Assembly: GCA_025352795.1 (NCBI GenBank) | Contig: JANXSF010000088.1 | Location: 1-64,000, forward strand | Reading direction: 5' to 3' | Length of the DNA: 64,000 bases | From: Acidobacteriota bacterium | GTDB taxonomy: Bacteria; Acidobacteriota; Terriglobia; Bryobacterales; Bryobacteraceae | The notes under the pieces: generated by a model | Seen by the model: the letters and a program-made list of their open reading frames with translations, nothing else | Database searches by the model: none | Told to the model about the DNA's origin: nothing | Translations under genes and position numbers: made by a program | Part shown: piece by piece, positions 26,564-36,281 of the stretch | Numbering within the stretch: position 1 is the stretch's first letter | Layout of the letters: each line of letters opens with the position of its first letter

Positions 26564-27940
26564 CTATTTTCTTCGCATCACGCTCAATTTTAGAACTTTT
26601 TGCGAACCGGTCTGCGCACGGTAACCCTTGGCAACTCCAAACTTTTCAGCCCAAAGGATTTGATCCCCAAGACATATAATCGGCCAATGACGCCTTTCCC
26701 ATAAGGGGATGCGGAAATCCTGGAACAGAGTTTTTAACTTTGCCTCTTCAGATGACCCTTCCGGATGGTACTTATCGCCCGGCATCCAATTCCGAAGCAT
26801 CAACGAGCTTCCAGTACTACTTAGATCAAGATCGGTACTACCTTCAGTATAAACGTATTCTTGTTCAACCAATTGCGTCGAAATGGTGGTGATGCCGTCG
26901 GGCAGCTCTACATTGCCGGGAATCGGCAAAGGAATTTCGTAGTTCCGATTTTCCAATGTATCCAAACCGGGTTCTGCAAAACGAACCCAATCGAACGAAC
27001 GAAAAACGTCGATCCCCGGAACTTGCACCCTTCCAGAACCTTCCACGCTGTTCAACAAAAGGAGAACGCTTTCAATATGGTTGAAGTCGATTTGCCGCAG
27101 GTGACCCTTGAACTGCTCAATCATCGCCCGAATCAATCGACGCTGCACCGCTGTTGGCAATCGAAGAATCGCATCTACCGGAGCCACAAAAGCAGTCCCC
27201 GTATGTTTCCAGATTGTGGGAAGCAGACGGTTCATCTCTTCCTGCCAATAGGCTTCCTCAGAAGCCGACAATTCCGCTAACTGCGCCAGCACTTCCACAA
27301 TGTTCGGATTCCATTCGTCCCGCAAAGTGGGAATCAACTGATGGCGAATTCGATTCCGCACTAACGCCGTATCCCGATTGGTGGCGTCTTCCCGCCAATC
27401 CATACCCTGCCCTTCCAGCCAGCTTTCCACTTGGTCCCGTTCCAGATCCAGCAGCGGTCGAATCAGTCCTTCGCGGGTAGTTGCTAAAACTCCAGCAAGT
27501 CCACGGGGTCCGGTGCCGCGCATCAATCGAAACAAAACCGTTTCCGCCTGGTCCGATTTGGTATGCCCAGTAGCCACGCGGTCAATCACGTCATCTTTAA
27601 TCAGGCTAAGGAACCAGGACTTCCTTGCATCACGGGCAGCTTGCTCTAAATTATCCTGTTGTTCATAGTGCCAATCGAGGGAAAGAAATTCCAGTCCCAG
27701 ACTCTGTGCCATTTGCCGCACACGAGCTTCATCGGCATCGGACTCTGCACCACGCAGATGATGATTGACATGAAGCACGGTCAGTGGGCCATGTCCAAGC
27801 TGCCACAGCATGTGCAGAAGCATAGTGGAATCGGCTCCTCCAGACACGGCGACGCCAAGACGGCATCCTTGGGGAATCATGTTATAACGAGAGATCGAAT
27901 CGCTGACTAGTTCAAATACGTCCACAGAGCTAGTAATCAT
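26564..27940 (-). CDS. tilS: tRNA(Ile)-lysidine synthase TilS
   Basis: 458 residues. The N-type ATP pyrophosphatase loop SGGADS sits at 33-38, followed by VNHHLRGAESDADE and ATGHTKSDQAETVLFRLMRGTG, the signature of TilS. The C-terminal domain (about 375-458, LRNWMPGDKYHPEGSS, KLKTLFQDFRIPLWERRHWPI) is present. It converts the wobble cytidine of tRNA-Ile(CAU) to lysidine, which is essential for AUA decoding. First gene of tilS-ftsH-HAD; divergent from a membrane protein gene. Confidence 0.96.
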   Translation of the reverse strand: MITSSVDVFELVSDSISRYNMIPQGCRLGVAVSGGADSTMLLHMLWQLGHGPLTVLHVNHHLRGAESDADEARVRQMAQSLGLEFLSLDWHYEQQDNLEQAARDARKSWFLSLIKDDVIDRVATGHTKSDQAETVLFRLMRGTGPRGLAGVLATTREGLIRPLLDLERDQVESWLEGQGMDWREDATNRDTALVRNRIRHQLIPTLRDEWNPNIVEVLAQLAELSASEEAYWQEEMNRLLPTIWKHTGTAFVAPVDAILRLPTAVQRRLIRAMIEQFKGHLRQIDFNHIESVLLLLNSVEGSGRVQVPGIDVFRSFDWVRFAEPGLDTLENRNYEIPLPIPGNVELPDGITTISTQLVEQEYVYTEGSTDLDLSSTGSSLMLRNWMPGDKYHPEGSSEEAKLKTLFQDFRIPLWERRHWPIICLGDQILWAEKFGVAKGYRAQTGSQKVLKLSVMRRK

Positions 27941-28017
27941 TGTAATACTTGAAGCTGCAAATTAACTGGAGAAAAACGTTGTAACGATTCGCTGTGACGT
28001 ATGGCTCCGCAGCTTCC

Positions 28018-29643
28018 ATGCTTATAAATATAAAAACACAGGATTCGTTTTATTCGCGTTGGGCGGGTCGATGTGGCGCTTTTGTGGAAAGACATGCGGT
28101 AGTTCTTGCCATCGTGCTTGTGGCAATCGCTTCCTTGCGGATCGCTGCCACTTGGCAGGTATTTAGTGTCACCATTGACGAAGCAGCGCACATCACCTGC
28201 GGCATGGAGTGGTTGGATCATCATACTTACAACCGGGAAGATCAGCACCCACCGCTAGCCCGCGTCGCTGCTGCATTGGGACCCTATCTGTTAGGGATTC
28301 GCAGTAAGAATCAGCCCAGTGCATCGGAAGAAGGTGCTGCGATTCTAATGGCGCAAGAACGATTGCAACGCAATCTAACGGCGGCGCGAGCTGGAATATT
28401 GCCATTTTTCTGGATCTCATGCGCAGTGGTATTTATTGGAACCCGCATCCTTCTGGGCCAAGTAGGTTCTGTATTCGCACTCTTTTTATGGTCGAATCTA
28501 CCCCTTGTCCTTGCTCACTCTTCTTTAGCCACAACCGACATGGCACTCACCGCCATGCTGGGATGCACAGTCTTAGCTTCCGTCTATTGGTTTAAGAACC
28601 CTACTGTGGTGCGGGCCTTGGTGCTGGGGATTGCGGGCGCTCTAGCAGTACTTTCCAAGTTCTCAAGCCTGCCGTTTTTGGCATTCGGCTTAATCGCCAT
28701 CCTATTGTGGAAGCCGCAAATACTACTTCAAATTCGGTTGAGACACATTCTCTCTTTAGTCGTTTCCATTTCCGTTGCGAGCTTGGTGATTTGGTCGGCA
28801 TATTGGTTTTCCTACGGACCAGTACGGAACGCATCCTTCACCTTACCCGCCCCCGAATTCTTCAGTGGTCTCATTTCCGTGAAAGAGCACAATGAGCAAG
28901 GCCATCCCGCATACCTCCTTGGATCCATCAGCAACACTGGTTTCAAACTCTACTACCCAGTGGCCTTTGGAGTCAAAACGCCCCTGCCGTTTTTAGCACT
29001 CTTAGCGATAGACACAGGTCTGTGTCTCTACAAGTGGCGAAAGGAATCACAGTACGGATACCCGCTAGCATTCTCCTGTGGCATTTTAACTTTCGCCATT
29101 CTGCTGAGTAGAATAAACATCGGCCTGCGCCATATCTTACCGGTGTATCTTGGCTTTTGCATAATCTCCGCATTCGCCATTGTCTGGCTACTCCGAAGCC
29201 GCTTAGGCACTTGGATCGCCGTGACTTTAACAATTTGCTTCGCAGTCTCCAGTGCCCTGGCTCATCCAGATTATCTTGCCTACTTTAATCCCATAGCAGC
29301 GCATCAACCGGAGAAGTTCCTAATCGACTCTGACCTGGATTGGGGTCAGGACATGAAACGTCTGGCGATCCGCCTACAAGAGTTGAAAGTCGCCGAATTC
29401 ACCTACAAGCCTTTAATTTACGTACAATTGGCCGGAGCCGAGCTTCCCCCGGTTCGCATGATGGATATGGAGCATCCTTCGCTTGGTTGGCACGCAGGTC
29501 ACATTACAGCATTGAAGCTGCAGCAGTACGAAATTGTATTGGAACGGCCCAATGCCAAATTCTGGACGAACGAAATCGCACCAGTCGAACATGTAGGTCG
29601 TGGAATTTTGCTGTGGCACATCACTGAATTGCCTACGCCTTAA
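28018..29643 (+). CDS. polytopic membrane protein, GT39-like glycosyltransferase
   Basis: 541 residues from ATG 28018 (GTG 27994 is an alternative). About eleven membrane segments. Near the N-terminus, TWQVFSVTIDEAAHITCGMEWLDHHTYNREDQHPPLARV has the acidic first-loop pattern of GT-C-fold enzymes such as PMT/ArnT, which transfer sugars from polyprenyl phosphate. The C-terminus (DSDLDWGQDMKRLAIRLQEL) also occurs in that group. Acceptor unknown. Another membrane protein starts 7 bp after its stop, suggesting a shared glycan pathway. Confidence 0.8.
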   Translation: MLINIKTQDSFYSRWAGRCGAFVERHAVVLAIVLVAIASLRIAATWQVFSVTIDEAAHITCGMEWLDHHTYNREDQHPPLARVAAALGPYLLGIRSKNQPSASEEGAAILMAQERLQRNLTAARAGILPFFWISCAVVFIGTRILLGQVGSVFALFLWSNLPLVLAHSSLATTDMALTAMLGCTVLASVYWFKNPTVVRALVLGIAGALAVLSKFSSLPFLAFGLIAILLWKPQILLQIRLRHILSLVVSISVASLVIWSAYWFSYGPVRNASFTLPAPEFFSGLISVKEHNEQGHPAYLLGSISNTGFKLYYPVAFGVKTPLPFLALLAIDTGLCLYKWRKESQYGYPLAFSCGILTFAILLSRINIGLRHILPVYLGFCIISAFAIVWLLRSRLGTWIAVTLTICFAVSSALAHPDYLAYFNPIAAHQPEKFLIDSDLDWGQDMKRLAIRLQELKVAEFTYKPLIYVQLAGAELPPVRMMDMEHPSLGWHAGHITALKLQQYEIVLERPNAKFWTNEIAPVEHVGRGILLWHITELPTP

Positions 29644-29650
29644 GAGAGCT

Positions 29651-31036
29651 ATGGAAGTCACTTCACAAACCAAATCAAAGATCACGAACCTTATCGCCAT
29701 GGTGGCGGTTCTATTCCCGCCCGTCTGGTTCGGAGGAAATGGATTGTTCGCATTCTTCAGTGGCGATGATTTTATGAACCTGTATGGTTATTGGAGCAAA
29801 CCATTCCTCGCCACCCTACAAGCCAACTTCTTTTACTTTTCGTCCTTCTACAGACCTCTTGGTGGATTGGCATACTTGGGACTTTATTCCATTTTCGGAC
29901 TCAATCCGCTGCCCTTCCGGTTGGCCTGTTTTGCTATTTTATTTTTCAATCTATTCCTGCTGTACAAGCTGGCTTTGACCCTTACCGGATCGAAGGAGAC
30001 TGCACTGCTCACCACTTTATTTGGTTCCCATCACGGTGGGTATTTTGACTACTACTTCAATACAGGAACCATTTACGACTTACTGTGCTACACGTTTTTC
30101 AGCTTGGGATTGTACCTATACATCACCAAAAGCAAAGTAATCTATATTGTGCTCTGCTTTATTTGCGCACTCAACGCCAAGGAAATGGGCGTTACATTTC
30201 CAGCGGTGGTCCTGGCTTACGAACTGATTTTTCATTGGCCTGGGTTTGAGATTCAAAACATGAAAAGTTGGTTTGTTGAACGAGGCTTCATCCCGCTGCT
30301 GCTGGTGTTGCTGTTGGTTCCCTACGTTATTTCAAAACTCTCCGCTGCCAGTATTTTTTCCGGCAACCAGGAGTATAAACTGGACCTTGGCGTGGCTCAG
30401 TATTTTGCAAATAGTATCCACTATCTGGACTTAATGCTCTACTACAACCAAGGCTGGGCCACCGTTCCCATACTGCTTTGCTTCATGCTGGGCATGGTTA
30501 TCATTGCACTGGCATTCCAATCCAGAATTCTACTTTTCAGCACTTTCTTCGCGCTCATCACGCCACTACCCATCCTCTTCATCCATTCCCGAGGATCTAT
30601 TTTCGTGCTGTACATTCCGATGATTGGATTCACTCTCTACATGGCGACGCTTCTGGTCCTTTTGCGCGACAAATTCTTCAGCAATGTCCCGTGGCGCAAG
30701 CCGATCACGTTTAGCATTGTCTATGCTCTGTTCTTTTGGTGGCATGCGAAGAATGCACCGTTCTTTAGCGAAATCACTGGGATTCGGCAAACGGTAAATC
30801 AACTCTCAGCCTTGAACCTGAACCCTAAATTGGGTGCACGCATTCTTTTGTTGAACGATCCATTTGAAAAAGATGAGTGGACGCCGCTTTTCATTGGCCG
30901 CCTGCTGTATCATGACCAGGAGTTAATCGTGGATCGAATTAAAATGATGGAAAGGAAGCCCACGGTTGAAGAGATCAAGTCGTATGATTTTGTGTTGAAC
31001 TACCAGACCGGACAACTGAAGCTGGTAGGAAAGTGA
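29651..31036 (+). CDS. polytopic membrane protein, glycosyltransferase-like
   Basis: 461 residues from ATG 29651, with a GAGAG ribosome site just upstream. About ten membrane segments. The first loop FSGDDFMNLYGYW carries an acidic pair as in GT-C-type enzymes, and YRPLGGLAYLGLYSIFGLNPLPFR is typical of uncharacterised membrane proteins of that kind. The assignment is weaker than for the upstream gene. It is followed by a KdsC-like phosphatase 55 bp downstream. Confidence 0.65.
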   Translation: MEVTSQTKSKITNLIAMVAVLFPPVWFGGNGLFAFFSGDDFMNLYGYWSKPFLATLQANFFYFSSFYRPLGGLAYLGLYSIFGLNPLPFRLACFAILFFNLFLLYKLALTLTGSKETALLTTLFGSHHGGYFDYYFNTGTIYDLLCYTFFSLGLYLYITKSKVIYIVLCFICALNAKEMGVTFPAVVLAYELIFHWPGFEIQNMKSWFVERGFIPLLLVLLLVPYVISKLSAASIFSGNQEYKLDLGVAQYFANSIHYLDLMLYYNQGWATVPILLCFMLGMVIIALAFQSRILLFSTFFALITPLPILFIHSRGSIFVLYIPMIGFTLYMATLLVLLRDKFFSNVPWRKPITFSIVYALFFWWHAKNAPFFSEITGIRQTVNQLSALNLNPKLGARILLLNDPFEKDEWTPLFIGRLLYHDQELIVDRIKMMERKPTVEEIKSYDFVLNYQTGQLKLVGK

Positions 31037-31091
31037 AACATCGCGAATCATGATATAACGAGTACTGAATCTAACTGGAGAAAAATAAGCT

Positions 31092-31625
31092 TTGACACTT
31101 GAACAACGGGCTGCGCGTGTGCGGCTGCTACTGACCGATGTTGACGGCGTGATGACCGATGGCAAGCTGTACAATGTCCCTGGTCCAGACGGGAAAATGT
31201 GGGAGACCAAAGGGTTCGACGCGCAGGACGGAATCGCCCTGCAATGGCTGGGCTGGTACGGAATCACCTGCGGGCTGATCAGCGGACGCGTTTCGCCAGC
31301 CACCGAAGAACGTGCCAAGCAATGCAAGTTTAAGTATATTTACCAGGGTCACATTGAAAAGATTCCGATCTTTGAAGAAATCATGTCGCAAGCTGGCGTG
31401 ACTCCCGATGAAGTAGTCTACGTAGGTGACGATTTAACCGACGTCACCATCATGCGCCGAGTTGGATTTTCCGTTTGCCCCGCCAATGCCCGTCCCGAAG
31501 TGAAGAACGTAGCAAATCTGGTTACGCAAGGTGGCGGCGGCCATGGGGTGCTGCGGGAAGTGGCCGAACTCATCCTGAAATCGCAAGGCCATTGGGATGA
31601 ACTGCTGAAGAAATACGAATGCTAG
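31092..31625 (+). CDS. KdsC-like HAD phosphatase
   Basis: 177 residues starting at a TTG, with CTGGAG upstream. The motif LLLTDVDGVMTDGKLY contains the nucleophile Asp16 and Asp18; GLISGRVSPATEERAKQC, DEVVYVGDDLTDVTIMRRVG and NARPEVKNVANLVTQGGGGHG fit the tetrameric, cap-less KdsC group, which dephosphorylates KDO-8-phosphate or related sialic acid precursors. kdsA, kdsB and kpsF are not adjacent, so the substrate is uncertain. Its stop overlaps the start of the ACT protein gene. Confidence 0.88.
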   Translation: MTLEQRAARVRLLLTDVDGVMTDGKLYNVPGPDGKMWETKGFDAQDGIALQWLGWYGITCGLISGRVSPATEERAKQCKFKYIYQGHIEKIPIFEEIMSQAGVTPDEVVYVGDDLTDVTIMRRVGFSVCPANARPEVKNVANLVTQGGGGHGVLREVAELILKSQGHWDELLKKYEC

Positions 31626-32278
31626 AACAGGAAACTATCGCCTTTGTGGTCCGTGGCCGGAACGGTACGGGAGTGCTGCATCAACTGACCGGCGTGATCG
31701 CCAATCACGAAGGCGATATTTCCCAGGTGGCGATTCTGGAAAGCCACCCCGAATCTCGCGTTTATTTTGAGGTGACCATGCCCGGCGAACCAGGCATGAT
31801 GTTTGCCGAACTACGCCAGCTCAGTATTGTGGCAGCAGTAGATCGTTTTGAGACGATGCAAAAAATCTACGGCAAGCGGATCATCATCATGGGCGGTGGC
31901 GCGCAGGTCGGCCAAGTGGCCATTGGTGCCATATCGGAAGCAGACCGTCACAACATCCGCGGCGAAAAGATTTCTGTGGATACAATTCCGCTGGTCGGTG
32001 AAACTCCGCTGGCCGAAGCAGTGCGCGCAGTAAGCCGTCTGCCTAGGGCCAAAGCATTGGTGCTGGCTGGATCTTTAATGGGCGGCCAGATTGAACTGGC
32101 TGTACGTGAAGTTCGGGCGCAGGGGTTACTGGTAGTGAGTTTGAATATGGCAGGCAGTGTCCCCGATGCGGCGGATCTGGTAGTTACAGATCCAGTGCAG
32201 GCCGGGGTAATGGCAGTGATGGCCGTCGCCGATACGGCTAAGTTCACTGTGGAAAAGTTGAAGCGCCGAGTATTTTAA
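31619..32278 (+). CDS. ACT domain / DUF5612-type regulatory protein
   Basis: 219 residues. Residues 5-80 form an ACT domain (FVVRGRNGTGVLHQLTGVIANHEGDISQVAIL), a ligand-binding fold normally sensing amino acids. Residues 90-215 (IIIMGGGAQVGQVAIGAISEADRHNIRGEKISVDTIPLVGE, VLAGSLMGGQIELAVREV) have a Rossmann-like GGGxxVG loop and look like DUF5612, described with ACT domains mainly in methanogens. Ligand and target are unknown. It overlaps the KdsC-like gene by 7 bp and is followed by a strong terminator. Confidence 0.75.
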   Translation: MLEQETIAFVVRGRNGTGVLHQLTGVIANHEGDISQVAILESHPESRVYFEVTMPGEPGMMFAELRQLSIVAAVDRFETMQKIYGKRIIIMGGGAQVGQVAIGAISEADRHNIRGEKISVDTIPLVGETPLAEAVRAVSRLPRAKALVLAGSLMGGQIELAVREVRAQGLLVVSLNMAGSVPDAADLVVTDPVQAGVMAVMAVADTAKFTVEKLKRRVF

Positions 32279-32360
32279 GGGGAATCGCTTGAGGACTCCC
32301 ACTTTTCAAGTTCGACTGTATTTGGGATAGTGCTTTGAACGGGGCGTCCTGACGTTCCCG

Positions 32361-32388
32361 TAAAAGACCACTAACTTGCGGTCTTTTA
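32361..32388. terminator. bidirectional intrinsic terminator
   Basis: TAAAAGACC at 32361-32369 pairs perfectly with GGTCTTTTA at 32380-32388 across a 10-base loop, with T-rich and A-rich flanks on both sides. It lies between the convergent ACT gene (ends 32278) and zinc-finger gene (ends 32395), so it can end both transcripts. Confidence 0.85.
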
Positions 32389-32394
32389 ACCACA

Positions 32395-33012
32395 CTACTT
32401 CACAACAATCGCAAACTCACGTTGTAAATCCTTCGCTACTCCATATATCCGCACGAAATACGTCCCATCCGGCAGACCTGCAGGGACATTCAACGTAAGT
32501 CGACCATTCCCTGCTGAGGCCGCACTACTCAACTTTTCCAACCCTGTTTCCCCAACAATCGTCAACCGATACGTTGGCGAATCAGGAAGCCCTTCTGCAT
32601 CCAGAGTTAATACCAGCGCCCTGTTCGCCTGGGCCCGCGGCTGACCAATATCGCCACCCCTCTGCGATACCAGTGAAAGTTGTTGCGGTTCCGAAACTGG
32701 CGATGTCGCTCGCGGAACAACCGCTATCGCAATCAGACCAATTGCGCAAATCGACGCTGCAAAAGCGGGTAACGGCCTTGCCACCAGCCCCAGGAACCCT
32801 GGCGTTCTCTTCCAAAGACCCCGATTCGATGGCTTTTGCTCAAGTTGCTTGCCTACCGCACGAATATGAGTAATAAAAACATCTGTTTTTTGTAAGGCAT
32901 CCTGACAGGAATCGCAGACAAGAAGGTGCTCTTCCACCAGTCCACAATCCTGAACTGCAAGTTTGCCCATGGCATACTGCTCAATTTGTTGCTCTGATAA
33001 GTGATCGTTCAT
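32395..33012 (-). CDS. zinc-finger membrane protein, putative anti-sigma factor
   Basis: 205 residues from ATG 33012. An HC-x-C-type zinc-binding motif (His29, Cys33, Cys36 in EEHLLVCDSCQDAL) as in ZAS-type anti-sigma factors, one membrane segment at about 83-101, and an external C-terminal beta-rich domain (about 125-205, TLDAEGLPDSPTYRLTIVGE). It lies 107 bp after the sigma factor gene on the same strand, the usual place for a cognate anti-sigma factor. The proposal that it binds this sigma factor is inference from that position. Confidence 0.78.
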   Translation of the reverse strand: MNDHLSEQQIEQYAMGKLAVQDCGLVEEHLLVCDSCQDALQKTDVFITHIRAVGKQLEQKPSNRGLWKRTPGFLGLVARPLPAFAASICAIGLIAIAVVPRATSPVSEPQQLSLVSQRGGDIGQPRAQANRALVLTLDAEGLPDSPTYRLTIVGETGLEKLSSAASAGNGRLTLNVPAGLPDGTYFVRIYGVAKDLQREFAIVVK

Positions 33013-33119
33013 CACTATGACCATTGTATGTTGCTCCATTCCTAATATTTCCCAAACCGGTCTCACGAACCGTACTACTTTGTTGCAAGGGTGGCCTCTT
33101 AATTGGGCCCCTCTTACTA

Positions 33120-33815
33120 TTAGTCGGAGGAGGAGGCAGAAGATCTCATACTTTTGTTTTCCAGATTATTCCTACCCACCCTTTTGCGCCCTAAATTACC
33201 AAAACGAGCCTTCGCTCTGGACTTCAGTAACCTAAACTGGGTCTCCGACAGCTCCATTTCTTCACAAATCTGCTCCTGCGACTCTTCATACAGATAAAAT
33301 CGAATCAAAATTTCCCTGTCGCGAAGGGAAATGTCACTCAGCACCGCCTCCATCAAGGTGGTTTTTTCCTCGTCCAGAATCTGCATTTCCGGATTTATTC
33401 TGCCATCAGGCACCCGGGAACCGTTTTGCAGATCCAAGTGATTATTCCTCATGTGCACAATTTCATCAATATGTGACGCAACCTGCCGCCGGACCACAGT
33501 ACGTACGAATCCCATTAAACGCTCTGGTTCACGAAGATCGCCGCGCTTAATGGCATTGATCACAATCAGAAACGTGTCGTGGATCTTGTCGTCCAGTTCC
33601 TGCAAGCCCAACTGACGGCACAAATAGAGGCGAATCCCACGGGAAAACATGCGGTAGAGTTCTTCCATGCCGCTGGGATCATCGTTCTGTATTTTTGCTA
33701 CCAGACGAGCCCAATCCACAGCAGAAACCGGCGAGTGCTTTGCCAGCGGTTTTTCCTCCGACAGAACTTCCGGGTTGGTTCCGATACTAGACATCTGGAA
33801 CATGGTTAGATTCAT
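33120..33815 (-). CDS. sigma-70 family RNA polymerase sigma factor (ECF type)
   Basis: 231 residues with region 2 at about 38-105 (PSGMEELYRMFSRGIRLYLCRQLG, DKIHDTFLIVINAIKRGDLREPERLMGFVRTVVRR) and region 4 at about 165-212 (LSDISLRDREILIRFYLYEESQEQICEEMELSETQFRLLKSRAKARF). A Ser-rich tail ends the protein. Its ATG overlaps the stop of the CHAT-TPR gene (ATGA), so expression is coupled to that gene, with the zinc-finger gene following. The stimulus and promoters recognised are unknown. Confidence 0.9.
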   Translation of the reverse strand: MNLTMFQMSSIGTNPEVLSEEKPLAKHSPVSAVDWARLVAKIQNDDPSGMEELYRMFSRGIRLYLCRQLGLQELDDKIHDTFLIVINAIKRGDLREPERLMGFVRTVVRRQVASHIDEIVHMRNNHLDLQNGSRVPDGRINPEMQILDEEKTTLMEAVLSDISLRDREILIRFYLYEESQEQICEEMELSETQFRLLKSRAKARFGNLGRKRVGRNNLENKSMRSSASSSD

Positions 33816-36226
33816 CCTTTTCCCACTACGAAAAACGCCGACCAGTATTTGGGGCGATTGCGGAACGATTGCGACCGCAAACAGCCGAGCTGTGCCTGAC
33901 GAAGCGCCTCAGCTATGGATTCCGACGTCATCCTATTCTTCCTCAGGCCAATTTTTTCGTATAGCCGTACAAACATTTCACCGGAATCGTCTGGGGTTGA
34001 CCAATAACTGGCAATGGTGGTTTGTGCTCCAGCCGCCAACCAGGCTCTGGTCAAACCCATCAATCCACTGCCCGCGCGGCCAGCACCTTCCCCCGATCCG
34101 CAACCGTTCAAAGTGACCAACTTGGCGCTGGTTTCAAGGGTAGCTGCTTCGTTGGCAGTAATTAAATCTGGCACGCCCTTGGCGTTCAAGCTCAACACAA
34201 GCGCCGATTCCATTTGCGGCAAAGCCTTTTTTACAAAGTGGGCAGCAATGTGAATCACCTGCGGATTCTTTGCCAAGGCTGCCCGCAACTGATTTGGCGA
34301 AACGTTGGCACCTTGCAACAGTTGCACCAGTCCACCGGGCTGAAACGCTTTCACACAACGGGCCAGTTCCGCAGCAGTTGCTGGAAGGCGTGGCAGTGGC
34401 GCAATACTTTTTACGGGCTGTGAACCTGCCTGGAATCTACCGTCGGCTCGGTTATAAATGGCATCCGCTACACCCAGAAACCCTTGTGACGAATTGGCTG
34501 GCAAATCTGCGCCAAGCAGGATGCCGGGTACGATCCGCAATGCGTGTTGCTCAACTAGGAATTGCCCCTTCAGCCCAAAGGGGAGCGCAGCAAAGGGCAC
34601 AGCAAACAGGTCCCGATCCAGTATCAGCACCCAGTTCTTCTTAGTTTTCAAAGTTGTTTGGGCACTTCCAAACAAGGAAGCAGACAGTGGGATTCCCGCT
34701 TGCAGGTATCCTTTATCCAAACGAACTGACTCAACGAAGGTGTCTATCTGTGCAGCCAATTTACCCTGGTCGATCAACGGATAAATTGCAATAGAATTGC
34801 TGGTTAGAACCCATAAACAAGAGCCGTTTGCCGCGATATGGAAGCTAAGCAATGCTTCGTCGGGACGCATTCCGTGCTGTAGTTTTTGTTGGACAAGTTG
34901 CGGTGGCTCTTCGGCAACAATCAGGTTTTCTAACCCGGCTTTCACTTCCATTTCGCGTAGTTGAAAACGCTGCCCTGCCGCCTGTGAATTGAGTAACGGA
35001 CTTTCACCCTTGCTGGCCATCAGACTTTCCGTATTTCGAAGCTGCGCCATAGTTTCAAAGTATTCTTCAGGCAAATTGGCAGCCGGATGACGTTTGAGTT
35101 CCCGAAAGCTCCAGGCATGATTTTCCTGCGCGGTTAGAAAGCTCTCCCAAATCAGCATTAAGTTGCCCGTGCGGATTGCTTCACAAGTAATGATAGAAAG
35201 GTAGGAATCATAAATGGTTTGCAGATCAGTTTCTGCGGCAGCGCGTAAGCCGTCCACCGGGATCACTTGCAATTTCCAATGACGAATAAAACGAATCGCC
35301 TTTCGAAGATCGGCCAAGGCCAGATCGAACTTGCCCAAGGATTGGTAGGCCAACCCTCGCATATGTAGAATTGTCCAGGATTGCATGGACGTAAGCGCAG
35401 GGCATTGCACAGCGGAAGTAAGCCAACGAATCGCTTCTTCTGACCTACCTTGCCTGGTACGCAAAATTCCCAGCTTGCTGAAAGAAAGACAAAGCTCCGT
35501 ACCCTGCGCCTGCTGGCGAAGCTGTAGAGCTTTGAACAATGCCGTTTCAGCTTCGTCCAGAAAGCCCATTTCCATTCTTTCGTAACCCATCTGGTCCCAG
35601 GAGAAAGCTTCTAAAACAAGATCCCCATCAACCACTGCTGCGGCAATCGCTTTGTGAAAATACTTTTCCGCCAAAGGCCAATTCCCTTTTCGAGCCTCAA
35701 TTTGACCCAACTGGTTAAACACGTTGGATACGTAACGAGCCTTTTCGTCACCCGCAAGTTTGGCCTCAGCCTTCGATGCCGCCCTAGAAGCGGAATCCAA
35801 ATCTCCATGTTGCAGGTATACCGAGGCGAGCATGAGTTGTGCGGAACGGATAGTTCGATCTTCATGAATGGTTTCGGCAATGCGCAGCGCCTCCTGGTTG
35901 GCTTCCACCGCTGAACGGAAGTCCAGCAGAGCCAGACGAATGGCTCCCAGGTTATTTAGAAGTCTAGCTTCGGCAACAGCATCGTGCCGCTGCTTCGCTA
36001 AGTCAGCCGCAGCTTGATACTGTGCCGCAGCTTGTAGAAATTTTCCGGTTTTGTGGAATTGGCGGGCTCTATCCTTGAACACCTTAAACACAGGGTTTTC
36101 CCAAGCGGTTGGTGGTGCAACTGGACGATGGGAGTTAGAGCTGCCAGTAAGGAATAGGACCAGCGGAAACACCAGCAGCTTATTTGCATACCAGCAGTTC
36201 CCGGTTTTTAGGCGAGTCAGTTTCAA
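33812..36226 (-). CDS. TPR-CHAT protein, caspase-like peptidase
   Basis: 804 residues. A basic N-terminus with a hydrophobic segment at about 15-30 suggests an exported or membrane-tethered protein. TPR repeats run from about 50 to 300 (AEARLLNNLGAIRLALLDFRSA, LQLRQQAQGTELCLSFSKLG). A CHAT domain occupies about 520-804 with the catalytic pair His663 (HIAAHF) and Cys709 (LNGCGSG) both intact. The start is a TTG without a clear ribosome site, so the N-terminus is uncertain. It leads the sigma/zinc-finger unit, which suggests a protease coupled to transcription control. Confidence 0.88.
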   Translation of the reverse strand: MKLTRLKTGNCWYANKLLVFPLVLFLTGSSNSHRPVAPPTAWENPVFKVFKDRARQFHKTGKFLQAAAQYQAAADLAKQRHDAVAEARLLNNLGAIRLALLDFRSAVEANQEALRIAETIHEDRTIRSAQLMLASVYLQHGDLDSASRAASKAEAKLAGDEKARYVSNVFNQLGQIEARKGNWPLAEKYFHKAIAAAVVDGDLVLEAFSWDQMGYERMEMGFLDEAETALFKALQLRQQAQGTELCLSFSKLGILRTRQGRSEEAIRWLTSAVQCPALTSMQSWTILHMRGLAYQSLGKFDLALADLRKAIRFIRHWKLQVIPVDGLRAAAETDLQTIYDSYLSIITCEAIRTGNLMLIWESFLTAQENHAWSFRELKRHPAANLPEEYFETMAQLRNTESLMASKGESPLLNSQAAGQRFQLREMEVKAGLENLIVAEEPPQLVQQKLQHGMRPDEALLSFHIAANGSCLWVLTSNSIAIYPLIDQGKLAAQIDTFVESVRLDKGYLQAGIPLSASLFGSAQTTLKTKKNWVLILDRDLFAVPFAALPFGLKGQFLVEQHALRIVPGILLGADLPANSSQGFLGVADAIYNRADGRFQAGSQPVKSIAPLPRLPATAAELARCVKAFQPGGLVQLLQGANVSPNQLRAALAKNPQVIHIAAHFVKKALPQMESALVLSLNAKGVPDLITANEAATLETSAKLVTLNGCGSGEGAGRAGSGLMGLTRAWLAAGAQTTIASYWSTPDDSGEMFVRLYEKIGLRKNRMTSESIAEALRQAQLGCLRSQSFRNRPKYWSAFFVVGKG

Positions 36227-36281
36227 AGAAGATAAATTTGTTTTCGGGGAATCGGACAGGAATCGATACGGCGATCAGTTC

